Shown here: positions 52,443 to 61,258 of the stretch, in pieces | How positions within the stretch are numbered: the stretch's first letter is position 1 | How the letters are laid out: the number at the start of each line of letters is the position of its first letter | DNA from: Acidobacteriota bacterium | Lineage (GTDB): Bacteria; Zixibacteria; MSB-5A5; GN15; FEB-12 | DNA length: 64,000 nt | Direction: 5' to 3' | Assembly: GCA_035529075.1 (NCBI GenBank) | Contig: DATKXK010000010.1 | Coordinates: forward strand, 101,401-165,400 | Translations under genes and position numbers: made by a program | Notes under the pieces: model-generated | What the model was told of the DNA's origin: nothing | The model's database searches: none | Seen by the model: the letters and a program-made list of their open reading frames with translations, nothing else

Positions 52443-53114
52443 GTGAAACGATTTATACTGCTTGCAGCGGCGCTGCTGATGATGGTGCCGACGGTCGAGG
52501 CCAGGCGCAAGACCAAGAAGGCCGGCAGCATTGACGGCTCGGTGTACTCCGACGGCAGGTATGGGTTCAAATTCACCGTGCACGACAACTGGAAAGCCAA
52601 GATCAATAGGGATGAGGACAACTTTCGCATCATCCTTACCCAGAGGAAATACGGTACCCCGGCGCGCTACCAGGATGCGCCGGATTACACCAAGAGGCCG
52701 CGCCTGGCGGTCTATGCCGATACCTGCACCATGGGTGTATATCCGCTTTTGGATTCGCTCCTGAGCGAGTCTTTCGAGTCTGAGCAGAAAAAGGCCATCA
52801 TGAAGGAGTTTGAGTTCTTCTATGAGCCTGAAATCATCCCCAAGGGACTCAGCCGCATTGAAATCAGCGGCGAAAGCGGTGTCCTGTGGTCGGGGCAGGC
52901 CAAGTACGTCAAGGAGGTCCAGACGTCGGCCGGCTCGGTCGGCGGCAAGCGCGAGTACGGCTCGTACGCCGGAGCCGTTATCGCGGTCAAGAAGGGAGAA
53001 ACCGTCCTGCTGGCCCACCTGATGTGCGAGTGGGAGTTCTTCGACTCCGTGCTGAAGGAAGTAACGACAATGATGACCGGCCTCGAGTGGAACGAGGAGG
53101 GCGGAGAATCGTAA
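52443..53114 (+). CDS. Secreted protein of unknown function
   Basis: Not recognised. GTG 52443 follows AAGGAGGAC and gives 223 residues with a signal peptide (KRFILLAAALLMMVPTVEA). The mature part begins basic (RRKTKKAG) and contains YGFKFTVHDNWKAKINRDED, LAVYADTCTMGVYPLLDSLL and GETVLLAHLMCEWEFFDSVL. These suggest a compact alpha/beta domain like those of small lipoprotein/PsbP-style exported proteins, but this is only a visual impression. A weak TTGACT element lies upstream at 52373-52378 without a good -10. Confidence 0.7.
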   Translation: MKRFILLAAALLMMVPTVEARRKTKKAGSIDGSVYSDGRYGFKFTVHDNWKAKINRDEDNFRIILTQRKYGTPARYQDAPDYTKRPRLAVYADTCTMGVYPLLDSLLSESFESEQKKAIMKEFEFFYEPEIIPKGLSRIEISGESGVLWSGQAKYVKEVQTSAGSVGGKREYGSYAGAVIAVKKGETVLLAHLMCEWEFFDSVLKEVTTMMTGLEWNEEGGES

Positions 53115-53215
53115 ACGGGTCCGCTCGACGGCGGGCTTTTCACGTTGACAGTGAGGCATAGCCCTGCTACCATATCCGTCTTCCGGGCCGGCCGCATTCA
53201 AGCAGCGGAGGTAAC

Positions 53216-53590
53216 GTGCGAGCAGTTATCGTAGTCCTTGTCGTCGTTCTGATTGTCTGTTTCCTGGGGTTCGTGGTCTACAACGCCAGTGAACGGGTCA
53301 ACATTAACAAGCAGCCGTTTGCCCAGGGTACCTTCCATAACGTCGCCCTGGCCGAGGTCGTGTTCTGGGCGCTGGCCGCCGGGGTCGTGCTGTCGACTCT
53401 CGTGTTTCTGCTGATCTACATCAGGCAGTCGGTGCAGCTGCATTCGTCGCGGAAACGTGTCCGGGCCCTGGAAAGCGAGGTGACCCTTCTGCGCAACCGG
53501 CCCATAGAGGAATCCGCCGAGTTGCTCAAGGGTGCCGACAACAGGTCCCGCGAACTGAAGAACCCGTTTGACGAGGGCGGGCAGGCATGA
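53216..53590 (+). CDS. LapA-like membrane protein (DUF1049)
   Basis: A 124-residue inner-membrane protein with two helices (about 3-22 and 46-70) and a cytoplasmic coiled coil (RVRALESEVTLLRNRP). The NINKQPFA...LAEVVFWALAAGVVL pattern is LapA/YciS-like. GTG 53216 follows GGAGG. The stop overlaps the start of the LapB-like gene (ATGA). In E. coli LapA and LapB act together in lipopolysaccharide control, which supports the pair. Confidence 0.75.
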   Translation: MRAVIVVLVVVLIVCFLGFVVYNASERVNINKQPFAQGTFHNVALAEVVFWALAAGVVLSTLVFLLIYIRQSVQLHSSRKRVRALESEVTLLRNRPIEESAELLKGADNRSRELKNPFDEGGQA

Positions 53591-54681
53591 TTGAGTACAT
53601 CCTCGTTTTACTGGTGCTGCTTTTCGCCGCGGTGTCTTTCATTCTGGGGTATGACCGCTTCAAGTCGCGGCGCCGAAGGCCGGAGTCGTCCCTGTACGTC
53701 CAGTCGCTGATCGATCTTCTGGACGGCAAACCGGAATCCGCCTTCACGAAACTGCGTCAGGTAGTGGCTGAAGATTCAAACAACGTTGATGCTTACGTTC
53801 GGTTGGGCCAGATCCTGCGCGAGAACAAGAATCCCGATCGCGCTCTGCAGGTGCACAAAGACCTGACTTTGCGGGGTACGCTGTCCGGCGAGGAGAAAAA
53901 GGCGATTCTCAAGCAACTTGTCGCCGACTACCTGGCCCTTCAGGAACTCAGCACGAGTGAACGGGCCCTCAAGGAGATAATCTCGATAGACCCGCACGAT
54001 CGCTGGGCGCACGCCGCGTTGCTCGAGCTTCAGGAAAAGGCCCGGAGATGGGAGGATGCCTACCAGACTGCGGCCACCGTGCTCCGCCTGCAGGGCAACA
54101 AGTCCAAGAAGCCTCTTGCGCGGTACAAGTTCCAGATGGCCGAACAGCTCTACCGTAAGCGTGAGTACCACAAAGCAAGAATCGTGTACAAAGAAGCCAT
54201 CGGTCTGGACTCCGCTTTCGTCCCCGCGTATCTGGCTATCGGCGACTCCTACCGCGATGAACAGCGCTTTGAGGATGCCGTCAATTTCTGGAGCAGACTT
54301 ATCTCGGCCGTTCCAGAGAAGGGACATCTCGTGATCGACCGGCTGAAGAAGACGCTCTTCGACCTGGGGCGCTTTGGCGACATCGTCCAGATTTGCAACA
54401 GCATACTCGAGCACGATCCGAGAAACCTCGAGGCCCGTCGAACGCTGGCCGAGTTCCACGAGAAGAAGGGTGACCTTGACGCCGCGGCGGAACTGCTCGA
54501 ACAGATTTTCGAGGATTACTCCGATGACTATCTGACCGTGCTGGAACTGGCCCGGCTGTACCTGGAAAAGGGGGACAAGAAGAAGGTCGATGGGCTCTTG
54601 CGCAGCCTGGAGCGCAAACGCGAGATGTTAAAGCAAACCGTGCCGGAGAGACCGGCCAGTACTTCTGCTGCCGGGGCCTGA
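53587..54681 (+). CDS. LapB-like TPR membrane protein lacking the rubredoxin domain
   Basis: N-terminal membrane helix (about 3-20), a basic stop-transfer (RFKSRRRR), then TPR repeats throughout (ESAFTKLRQVVAEDSNNVDA, NLEARRTLAEFHEKKGDLDA). This is the E. coli LapB/YciM layout, where the protein promotes FtsH degradation of LpxC. However, LapB ends with a four-cysteine rubredoxin-like domain, while this 364-residue protein has a single cysteine and ends in a Ser/Ala-rich tail. Coupling to the LapA-like gene supports the assignment. The function in LPS control is inference. Confidence 0.7.
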   Translation: MIEYILVLLVLLFAAVSFILGYDRFKSRRRRPESSLYVQSLIDLLDGKPESAFTKLRQVVAEDSNNVDAYVRLGQILRENKNPDRALQVHKDLTLRGTLSGEEKKAILKQLVADYLALQELSTSERALKEIISIDPHDRWAHAALLELQEKARRWEDAYQTAATVLRLQGNKSKKPLARYKFQMAEQLYRKREYHKARIVYKEAIGLDSAFVPAYLAIGDSYRDEQRFEDAVNFWSRLISAVPEKGHLVIDRLKKTLFDLGRFGDIVQICNSILEHDPRNLEARRTLAEFHEKKGDLDAAAELLEQIFEDYSDDYLTVLELARLYLEKGDKKKVDGLLRSLERKREMLKQTVPERPASTSAAGA

Positions 54682-54714
54682 CGGCCACGCTCCCGGCCGT
54701 ATCCGTTTACGTCG

Positions 54715-55713
54715 ATGAAGCACGTATCGGTCAGCCTGCTCGTCCTTCTGGCTCTCTGCCGGATGGACGTTTCCGCCCGGGATATCTACACGCTTATCAG
54801 GGAGGGCAATCTCAGGGAAGCCGCTGATTCCCTGTCAGCGCACAGCAGTGCGGAGTTGCGTGACGGGCGCCTTTTGTTCTTCCAGAGTCTGCTGGAGCGT
54901 GACGGCGCGGAGTCGGCCCGGTTGATGGAAGCCGCCTTGAATGCCTCCGTCCCGGCCCGCTTTCAGGAGGAGATTTATTATCGCCTGGTACAGTACTACC
55001 TCCTGACCGGAGACGTGCAGCGGCTGTCCGTCCTTGTCAGTGAATACCGGGCGCGCTGGGAAACGGGCCGATATGACGATCAGATGTTACGATTCACGGT
55101 CCTGGCCAATCAACTGGCCGGGGACTACGACACGGCACTCAGAGAGGCCGACAGGTACCTGTTACGTTACAGCGAGGGCGAACGGTACCAGTGGGGACGG
55201 GTGGACAAAGCTCGCGTCCTGTGGGCCAACGACAAAGCAATCGGTGCCGCCAAAATGCTGGGGCCGGTGGCCCGAGCCAAGTCGGGTCCCGGGGTGCCCC
55301 AGGCCCTGTACCTGCTGGCCATGGATGCCGTCCGGAGGACACGCACCGACGACGCCGTGTTCTACTATAACCTTCTTCGGGAGGGCTACCACGGCGCCGT
55401 GGGGCTGGACGACCTGGTGGACCAGCTCGGCAGCATGCCGGATGAGTCGTCCGAAAACACGCGGGCCGAGGAGATCACCGGCACCTTTTACTCCGTCCAG
55501 GTCGGGGTCTTCTCCAGCCGGTCGAATGCGGGAAAGCATGCCGGGACTTTTGAAGCCTACGATAAGAAGATTGACATCGGGTCCAAGACGATCTCTGGTA
55601 AGAAGTACCACGTGGTTTATGTCGGACGCTTCAAGACGTTCGAGGATGCCCGCCGGTTCAAGGAGCAGATCGAGTTAACGCACGGGGAAGCATATCAGGT
55701 TGTAGCCCGATGA
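54715..55713 (+). CDS. Secreted TPR-like protein with C-terminal SPOR domain
   Basis: A signal peptide (KHVSVSLLVLLALCRMDVSA) precedes helical TPR-like repeats (about 25-240) and a SPOR domain (about 258-332: FYSVQVGVFSSRSNAGKHAG, KYHVVYVGRFKTFEDARRF). SPOR domains bind denuded septal peptidoglycan, so a periplasmic cell-division or wall role is likely. 332 residues. Its TGA overlaps the mutS ATG. Confidence 0.8.
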   Translation: MKHVSVSLLVLLALCRMDVSARDIYTLIREGNLREAADSLSAHSSAELRDGRLLFFQSLLERDGAESARLMEAALNASVPARFQEEIYYRLVQYYLLTGDVQRLSVLVSEYRARWETGRYDDQMLRFTVLANQLAGDYDTALREADRYLLRYSEGERYQWGRVDKARVLWANDKAIGAAKMLGPVARAKSGPGVPQALYLLAMDAVRRTRTDDAVFYYNLLREGYHGAVGLDDLVDQLGSMPDESSENTRAEEITGTFYSVQVGVFSSRSNAGKHAGTFEAYDKKIDIGSKTISGKKYHVVYVGRFKTFEDARRFKEQIELTHGEAYQVVAR

Positions 55714-58319
55714 GCAACAAGCCTGACTACGGAGACAATCTGACCCCCCTGATGCGCCAGTATCAGGCTGTCAAGGAGCAGCACCCCGACAAGATACTTT
55801 TCTTCCGCATGGGGGATTTCTACGAGATGTTCGGCGACGACGCCGTCAAGGCGGCGCCGCTGCTCGGGATAGTCCTGACCTCGCGTTCCCACGGCAACAG
55901 TGAGCGAATCCCGCTGGCCGGGGTGCCGTACCACGCGGTCGAGCGTTATCTGGCCAAGCTGCTGGCGGCCGGCGAAAAGGTCGTGATTGTCGAACAGGTC
56001 GAGGACCCGAAAACCGCCCGCGGGCTCGTCAAGCGCGAGATCGTCGAGATTCTTACGCCCGGGACGGCCGACGTCGAAGATCCCGCCCGGCCGCACCGTC
56101 CGGCCTGCCTCGCGGCCGTCTGTGAACGAAACGGCAAGAGTCTTGGGCTGGCCGTGCTGGACTTTTCCACCGGAGCTTTCCTGGTGGATGAGGGTCCGAC
56201 CGAGCGGATAGTCGAGCGCCTGCGCGTGGCGGAACCGGCTGAGATCCTGTACCCGAGCGAGCTTGGCGCCGAGCAGACCGCTCGGCTGGTGGGGCTGCCC
56301 GCCGACTCCAGGCAGTTGACCGGGTTTGACGACTGGAATTTCGATTACAAGACCGCCCAGAGGGATCTCAATCAGCATTTCGGCACCGCCACCCTTGAAG
56401 GCTTCGGTGTGCGCGACAGCCGCCTGGCCGTAAGCGCGGCCGGAGCCATCTTCCGCTACCTTCGCGAGAACCACCGCGACAGGCTGTCGCACATCCATCG
56501 CCTGGGACGTTTCGATGATGCCGAACTGATGTCACTTGACTACAACTCGGTGCGCAATCTGGAGCTTGTGCGCAACCTGTCCACGGGTTCCGAGGAGAAT
56601 TCGCTTTTCTCGGTAATCAATATGTGCCACACCGCCGGTGGAGCCCGGCGTCTGCAAAACGCGCTGTTGCGGCCATTTAGAGTCCGGAGCAAAATCGCGC
56701 TTCGCCTGACCGGAGTGACCGAACTCGTCAAGAACCATGATCTATGTTTTCGTCTCCGCAAGCACACAAAGCAACTTCCCGATCTGGAGCGGCTGGCCGG
56801 ACGACTCGGCATGGGCAAGCTGAACCCCCGTCAATTGGCCGCCATAAGTACCGGGCTGCAGATCGGCGCGCAAATTCGCAGCCTCCTTCGCGAGTGCTCG
56901 GGCCCGCACCTGGTCGGTATCTGCGACACGCTTCCCGACAACGACTCACTGATCGCGCGTATCGGTGCCGCCCTTGTCGATGATCCGCCCATGGCCGCCA
57001 ACAAGGGCAACATTTTCAGGCGCGGCCATTCCGAAAAGCTCGATCAGTTGAACGATTCCATCAAAGACGCCCGGGAGTATATCGGTTCACTCCAGAAGAT
57101 AGAGCGGGAGCGAACCGGTATCAACGTGCTGAAGGTCGGCTACAACAAAGTCTTCGGGTACTATCTCGAAGTGACCAGGGCCAACGTCGGGCTGGTGCCG
57201 AAGGAGTACATACGCAAGCAGACGCTGGTCAACGCCGAACGGTACGTAACGCCGGAACTGAAGGAGAAGGAAGAGCTGATTCTTGCCGCGGAAGAGAGGA
57301 TTTTCAAACTCGAGGAAGACCTGTTCGACGAGCTCGTGGAATACGTCAACGACCATATCGCGCAGATTTTCCATACCGCCGATTTGCTGTCCGAGTTTGA
57401 CCTCGTCTCGTCGCTGGCGGAATTGGCGGTCAACAGGGGTTACCAGTGTCCGGAGATTTACGAGGACGGCCGTCTCGTTATCGAGAACGGGCGGCACCCG
57501 GTGATCGAAGCAGTGCTTCCACCGGGCTCGTTTGTGGCCAATGATCTCCGCATGGACGACCGGGACGATCTCATCGTCATCCTTACCGGCCCGAACATGT
57601 CCGGCAAGTCGACCTACCTGCGCCAGATAGGCCTCATTGTCATCCTGGCCCAGATCGGCTCGTACGTTCCGGCCGACCGGGCCGAGATCGGGCTTGTCGA
57701 CCGCGTCTTCACGCGCGTAGGGGCCCTGGACAACCTGGCCCGGGGACAGTCGACGTTCCTGGTGGAGATGGTCGAGGCCGCCAACATTCTCAACAATGCC
57801 ACCGAGCGGTCGCTGGTGCTTCTTGACGAAGTCGGCCGGGGTACGTCGACTTTCGACGGCCTGTCGGTCGCCTGGTCGGTCGTCGAGTATATCAACGAAC
57901 ACAACCGGTGTCGTACGGTCTTTGCTACGCACTATCACGAGTTGACCGGCATGGCCAGTCTCTACGACAGGGTGCACAATTTCCAGGTGGCGGTCAAGAA
58001 ATGGGAGAACCGGGTAATTTTCCTGCATAAGATTATCGCCGGCGGCTGCGACGATTCATACGGTATCGAGGTGGCAAAGCTGGCCGGCCTTCCGCGTCAG
58101 GCTGTTTCCCGGTCGAAGCAGATCCTCAAGCTGCTGGAGTCCGGCAGATTCAGCCAGAGCGAACTGGGCCGCCGCATTTATACTGAAAAGGTCCAGCCGA
58201 GCCTGTTTGAACCCGGACCGTCGGAAGCTGAAGCCGGAATCCGTAAGCTGGATTTGGACAACATGACCCCCGTTCAGGTCGTCGATTTCGTCCGCAAGCT
58301 GAAAAAGGAGCTCGACTGA
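55710..58319 (+). CDS. mutS: DNA mismatch repair protein MutS
   Basis: MutS recognises mismatches and signals through its ABC-type ATPase. The 869-residue protein is full length: mismatch-binding N-domain with the ILFFRMGDFYEMF motif, connector and clamp regions (GYNKVFGYYLEVTRANVGLVP), ATPase with GPNMSGKSTYLRQ (about 627-639), LLDEVGRGTSTFDG and TVFATHYHELT. It overlaps mutL by one base. Confidence 0.98.
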   Translation: MSNKPDYGDNLTPLMRQYQAVKEQHPDKILFFRMGDFYEMFGDDAVKAAPLLGIVLTSRSHGNSERIPLAGVPYHAVERYLAKLLAAGEKVVIVEQVEDPKTARGLVKREIVEILTPGTADVEDPARPHRPACLAAVCERNGKSLGLAVLDFSTGAFLVDEGPTERIVERLRVAEPAEILYPSELGAEQTARLVGLPADSRQLTGFDDWNFDYKTAQRDLNQHFGTATLEGFGVRDSRLAVSAAGAIFRYLRENHRDRLSHIHRLGRFDDAELMSLDYNSVRNLELVRNLSTGSEENSLFSVINMCHTAGGARRLQNALLRPFRVRSKIALRLTGVTELVKNHDLCFRLRKHTKQLPDLERLAGRLGMGKLNPRQLAAISTGLQIGAQIRSLLRECSGPHLVGICDTLPDNDSLIARIGAALVDDPPMAANKGNIFRRGHSEKLDQLNDSIKDAREYIGSLQKIERERTGINVLKVGYNKVFGYYLEVTRANVGLVPKEYIRKQTLVNAERYVTPELKEKEELILAAEERIFKLEEDLFDELVEYVNDHIAQIFHTADLLSEFDLVSSLAELAVNRGYQCPEIYEDGRLVIENGRHPVIEAVLPPGSFVANDLRMDDRDDLIVILTGPNMSGKSTYLRQIGLIVILAQIGSYVPADRAEIGLVDRVFTRVGALDNLARGQSTFLVEMVEAANILNNATERSLVLLDEVGRGTSTFDGLSVAWSVVEYINEHNRCRTVFATHYHELTGMASLYDRVHNFQVAVKKWENRVIFLHKIIAGGCDDSYGIEVAKLAGLPRQAVSRSKQILKLLESGRFSQSELGRRIYTEKVQPSLFEPGPSEAEAGIRKLDLDNMTPVQVVDFVRKLKKELD

Positions 58320-60193
58320 TGCCGCAGTTTTCCGAGCGCAAGGCCGGGCACTTCATCCGTCCGCTGCCTGAACGGCTCATCAACAAGATTGCCGCCGGAG
58401 AAGTCGTCGAGAGGCCCGCCTCGGTCGTCAAGGAACTGGTCGAGAACTCGCTGGATGCCGGTGCGGATCGGATCGAGATCAGCATCGAAAAAGCAGGGGT
58501 CAAGCTGATCAAAATCAGCGACACTGGCTGCGGCATCCCTGAAGACCAGATCGAAATCGCCTTTTCCCGTCACGCCACGTCGAAAATCTCGGGCTTTGAC
58601 GATCTGGATTCGATATCCTCGTACGGCTTTCGGGGCGAGGCGCTGCCGTCCATAGCCTCCGTGTCGCGGCTGCGGATGGTTTCCCGTTCGCGCGATGCCG
58701 ACGTGGGTGCGGAGGTCGTTTACGAGGGTGGCGTTCTGCACTCCCGGCAGCCGGTTCCCGCTGCACCCGGCACGACCGTCGAGGTGGCCGATCTGTTTTT
58801 CAACACGCCGGCACGGCGCAAGTTCTTGAAGGCCGAGAGCACCGAACTGCGTCACGTTTCGCGCACGGCCATGGCGCTGGCCATCGGGCGACACGACGTC
58901 GCGTTTACATACCGCGTCAACGGACGTCAGGTTTTTGCCGAGCCTGCCGGGCAGGAACTCGCCCAGCGCGTGCAATCTTTGCTTGCCCCGGGCAAACAAT
59001 TTGTTCCCGTAAAGGGACAGACCGGCCCGGTGAGTATCGAGGGTTACCTCGGTCTGCCGGATCTGGCGCAGAGCAACCGGACCGGCCAGTACGTCTTCAT
59101 CAACGGCCGGGCCATCCAGTCGGCCACGCTGGCCCACGCCTTTGTGGCCGGGTACGGTGAGTTGATGCCGCGCGGCAGTTTTCCCGTGGGGGCGCTTATG
59201 CTGACGGTAGACCCAAAGAGCGTTGACGTCAACGTTCATCCGGCCAAGACCGAGGTGCGCCTGAGTCACGAGCGTGAGATTCACGACGCGCTGTATCGTC
59301 TTATCAGGGAAGCACTCCGGCATGACGGTGTCATTCCCGGCGTGCGCTCCACGGTTGCCCGACAGCGATCAGCCGGCGGAGCCGAGAGGCCGGGCGGTGC
59401 AGCGGACACAGCCCCGGAGCCGTCCAACCGGATCCCCGGTGTGCGGGAACTGGCGGCGGCCAGCCAGGCCTTCCTCTCCGACCTGTACAGACCGCCTGAG
59501 GACAGGCTGCAAGAACCTTCGGAAATAGTGCAGGTTGACACGCGCACCGGCGAGATTGTCCAATCGTCGGGTCGAGGGCCTGCCGAGGTCGTCCCGCCGA
59601 CGGACGAGGCCGCGAGGTCCCCTGAGCCGTTACGGCTGATCGGACGTTTTTCCGACCTGTACCTGATTATCCAGCGCCACGACGAGCTTCTGATCGTCGA
59701 TCAGCACACGGCACACGAGCGTGTGCTCTTTGAACAGACTCTCGGCCAGATCGAAGCGCAGGGCGTTGTCGCCCAGCACCTGCTACTGCCCGTTCAGATT
59801 GACCTCAGCCCCGAGCAGTTGGCTCTTTTCGATGAAGCCGAAGATCTTTTCAACCGGTCGGGGTTTCAGGTGGCGCGCTTCGGTGGCCGGACAGTGAGGA
59901 TTGAGGCGGTTCCGTCCGTTATGTCGGGCAAGTCTCCTGAGAAATCAGTCCGCAAGATACTTGACGATATCGGCTCGCTAAAGAGAGCGGGTTATGATCT
60001 CCGGAAGGCGATGGCGCAATCAATCGCCTGCCGCTCGGCCGTCATGGCGGGCGACCGCCTGACCGACGCCGAGGCGGTAGCTCTTGTCTCCTCGCTGCTT
60101 GCGTGCGAAAACGCCTTTTCCTGCCCGCATGGTCGACCGACAATGCTCAGGATGAGCCGAGCGGACCTGGACCGCCAGTTTGGCCGTGGATAG
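58319..60193 (+). CDS. mutL: DNA mismatch repair protein MutL (endonuclease type)
   Basis: The N-terminal GHKL ATPase has KIAAGEVVERPASVVKELVE, NSLDAGAD, DTGCGIPE and YGFRGEALPS. The C-terminal domain has the metal-binding motif DQHTAHERVLFE (DQHA-x2-E-x4-E with one Ala-to-Thr change), ACRSAVMAGD and CPHGRP. These mark a MutL with intrinsic nicking activity, consistent with no mutH nearby. 624 residues; the linker (about 340-440) is Pro/Glu/Arg-rich. miaA starts inside its last codons. Confidence 0.97.
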   Translation: MPQFSERKAGHFIRPLPERLINKIAAGEVVERPASVVKELVENSLDAGADRIEISIEKAGVKLIKISDTGCGIPEDQIEIAFSRHATSKISGFDDLDSISSYGFRGEALPSIASVSRLRMVSRSRDADVGAEVVYEGGVLHSRQPVPAAPGTTVEVADLFFNTPARRKFLKAESTELRHVSRTAMALAIGRHDVAFTYRVNGRQVFAEPAGQELAQRVQSLLAPGKQFVPVKGQTGPVSIEGYLGLPDLAQSNRTGQYVFINGRAIQSATLAHAFVAGYGELMPRGSFPVGALMLTVDPKSVDVNVHPAKTEVRLSHEREIHDALYRLIREALRHDGVIPGVRSTVARQRSAGGAERPGGAADTAPEPSNRIPGVRELAAASQAFLSDLYRPPEDRLQEPSEIVQVDTRTGEIVQSSGRGPAEVVPPTDEAARSPEPLRLIGRFSDLYLIIQRHDELLIVDQHTAHERVLFEQTLGQIEAQGVVAQHLLLPVQIDLSPEQLALFDEAEDLFNRSGFQVARFGGRTVRIEAVPSVMSGKSPEKSVRKILDDIGSLKRAGYDLRKAMAQSIACRSAVMAGDRLTDAEAVALVSSLLACENAFSCPHGRPTMLRMSRADLDRQFGRG

Positions 60194-61094
60194 TTCCCGT
60201 CCCATACCGATAATATGCGGTCCCACCGGTTCAGGTAAGACGGCCGTCGCCCTCGAGCTTGCCGACCGTTATCCGATTGAGATAGTCTCCGCCGATTCCA
60301 GGCAGGTCATCAAACACCTGAACATCGGCACTGCAAAACCCACGGTCGATCAACGGCGGCGCGTGCAGTTCCATCTCCTTGATATCATCGAGCCGGGCGA
60401 GCGATACTCCGTTCGTCGGTTCATCGACGAGGCCGGTCAGACCATTCAGGATATTCTCGGCAGGGGGCGTATCCCGGTGGTGGTTGGGGGCACCGGCCTG
60501 TATCTGCGGGCGTTGAGTGAGGGAGTGGTGGAGGTTGACGAAGACGGCATGGGACTCCGCGAGCGTCTTCAGCGGGAGATGGATGAGCTGGGTCCTGAAG
60601 TGATGCATGAGCGGCTGCACAAGATCGACCCGCAGGAGGCCGCGCGGATACATCCTAACAACAGGGTGCGGATCGTGAGGGCACTGGAGATTTTCTTCCT
60701 GACCGGCAGGACCAAATCAGAACTTGTTGCCACCGGCGCGTATAAGAAGAGTGACTTCAGTTTTGAGTACCGCTGCCTGGCTCCACCGCGCGAGCAGTTG
60801 TACGGGCGCATCAACGATCGGGTGGATCAGATGATGGCGGACGGGCTGCTTGAGGAACTGCAGGAACTGATCGCCCGTGGAATGAAAGAGGGAATCAGAA
60901 AAGCCGGCGTGATCGGCTACAGCGAGTTGCTGGACCACCTTGACGGCCGGTGGACCCTGCCTGAAGCAGTCGCACTGGTAAAGCAGAACAGCCGCCGCTA
61001 TGCAAAGCGGCAGATGACCTGGTTTCGCCACCAGGCAAAGACCAGCTTTTTTCCTGACGGGAGTTCGCTGACACGAGATCTGTGCCTTGGCTAA
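60180..61094 (+). CDS. miaA: tRNA dimethylallyltransferase MiaA
   Basis: MiaA adds the dimethylallyl group to A37 of UNN-reading tRNAs. TTG 60180 overlaps the mutL end by 14 bases and gives 304 residues. Motifs: ICGPTGSGKTAVALELA (P-loop), IVSADSRQVIKHLNIGTAKP, PVVVGGTGLYLRAL, and the C-terminal QNSRRYAKRQMTWFRHQ. The mutS-mutL-miaA order is common. No hfq follows. Confidence 0.96.
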   Translation: MAVDSSRPIPIICGPTGSGKTAVALELADRYPIEIVSADSRQVIKHLNIGTAKPTVDQRRRVQFHLLDIIEPGERYSVRRFIDEAGQTIQDILGRGRIPVVVGGTGLYLRALSEGVVEVDEDGMGLRERLQREMDELGPEVMHERLHKIDPQEAARIHPNNRVRIVRALEIFFLTGRTKSELVATGAYKKSDFSFEYRCLAPPREQLYGRINDRVDQMMADGLLEELQELIARGMKEGIRKAGVIGYSELLDHLDGRWTLPEAVALVKQNSRRYAKRQMTWFRHQAKTSFFPDGSSLTRDLCLG

Positions 61095-61124
61095 TCCGTT
61101 GGCTGAAAAGACGATGCAAAAAAC

Positions 61125-61153
61125 TTGACAGTTGCGCCTGCGTGCGATTTAAT
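61125..61153 (+). promoter_or_regulatory. Sigma-70-type promoter of the MltD-like gene
   Basis: Perfect TTGACA (61125-61130), 17-base spacer, TTTAAT (61148-61153, 5/6). It lies about 105 bases before the MltD-like ATG. Confidence 0.75.
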
Positions 61154-61258
61154 AGCTATGATGTGATATATGCCCGGATGGAGAGACTGCACAAAAGTTC
61201 CGATTACATTTAATGAGCCACAAATGACCCCGGGAACAGACATGGAAGCTAGTTCAAC

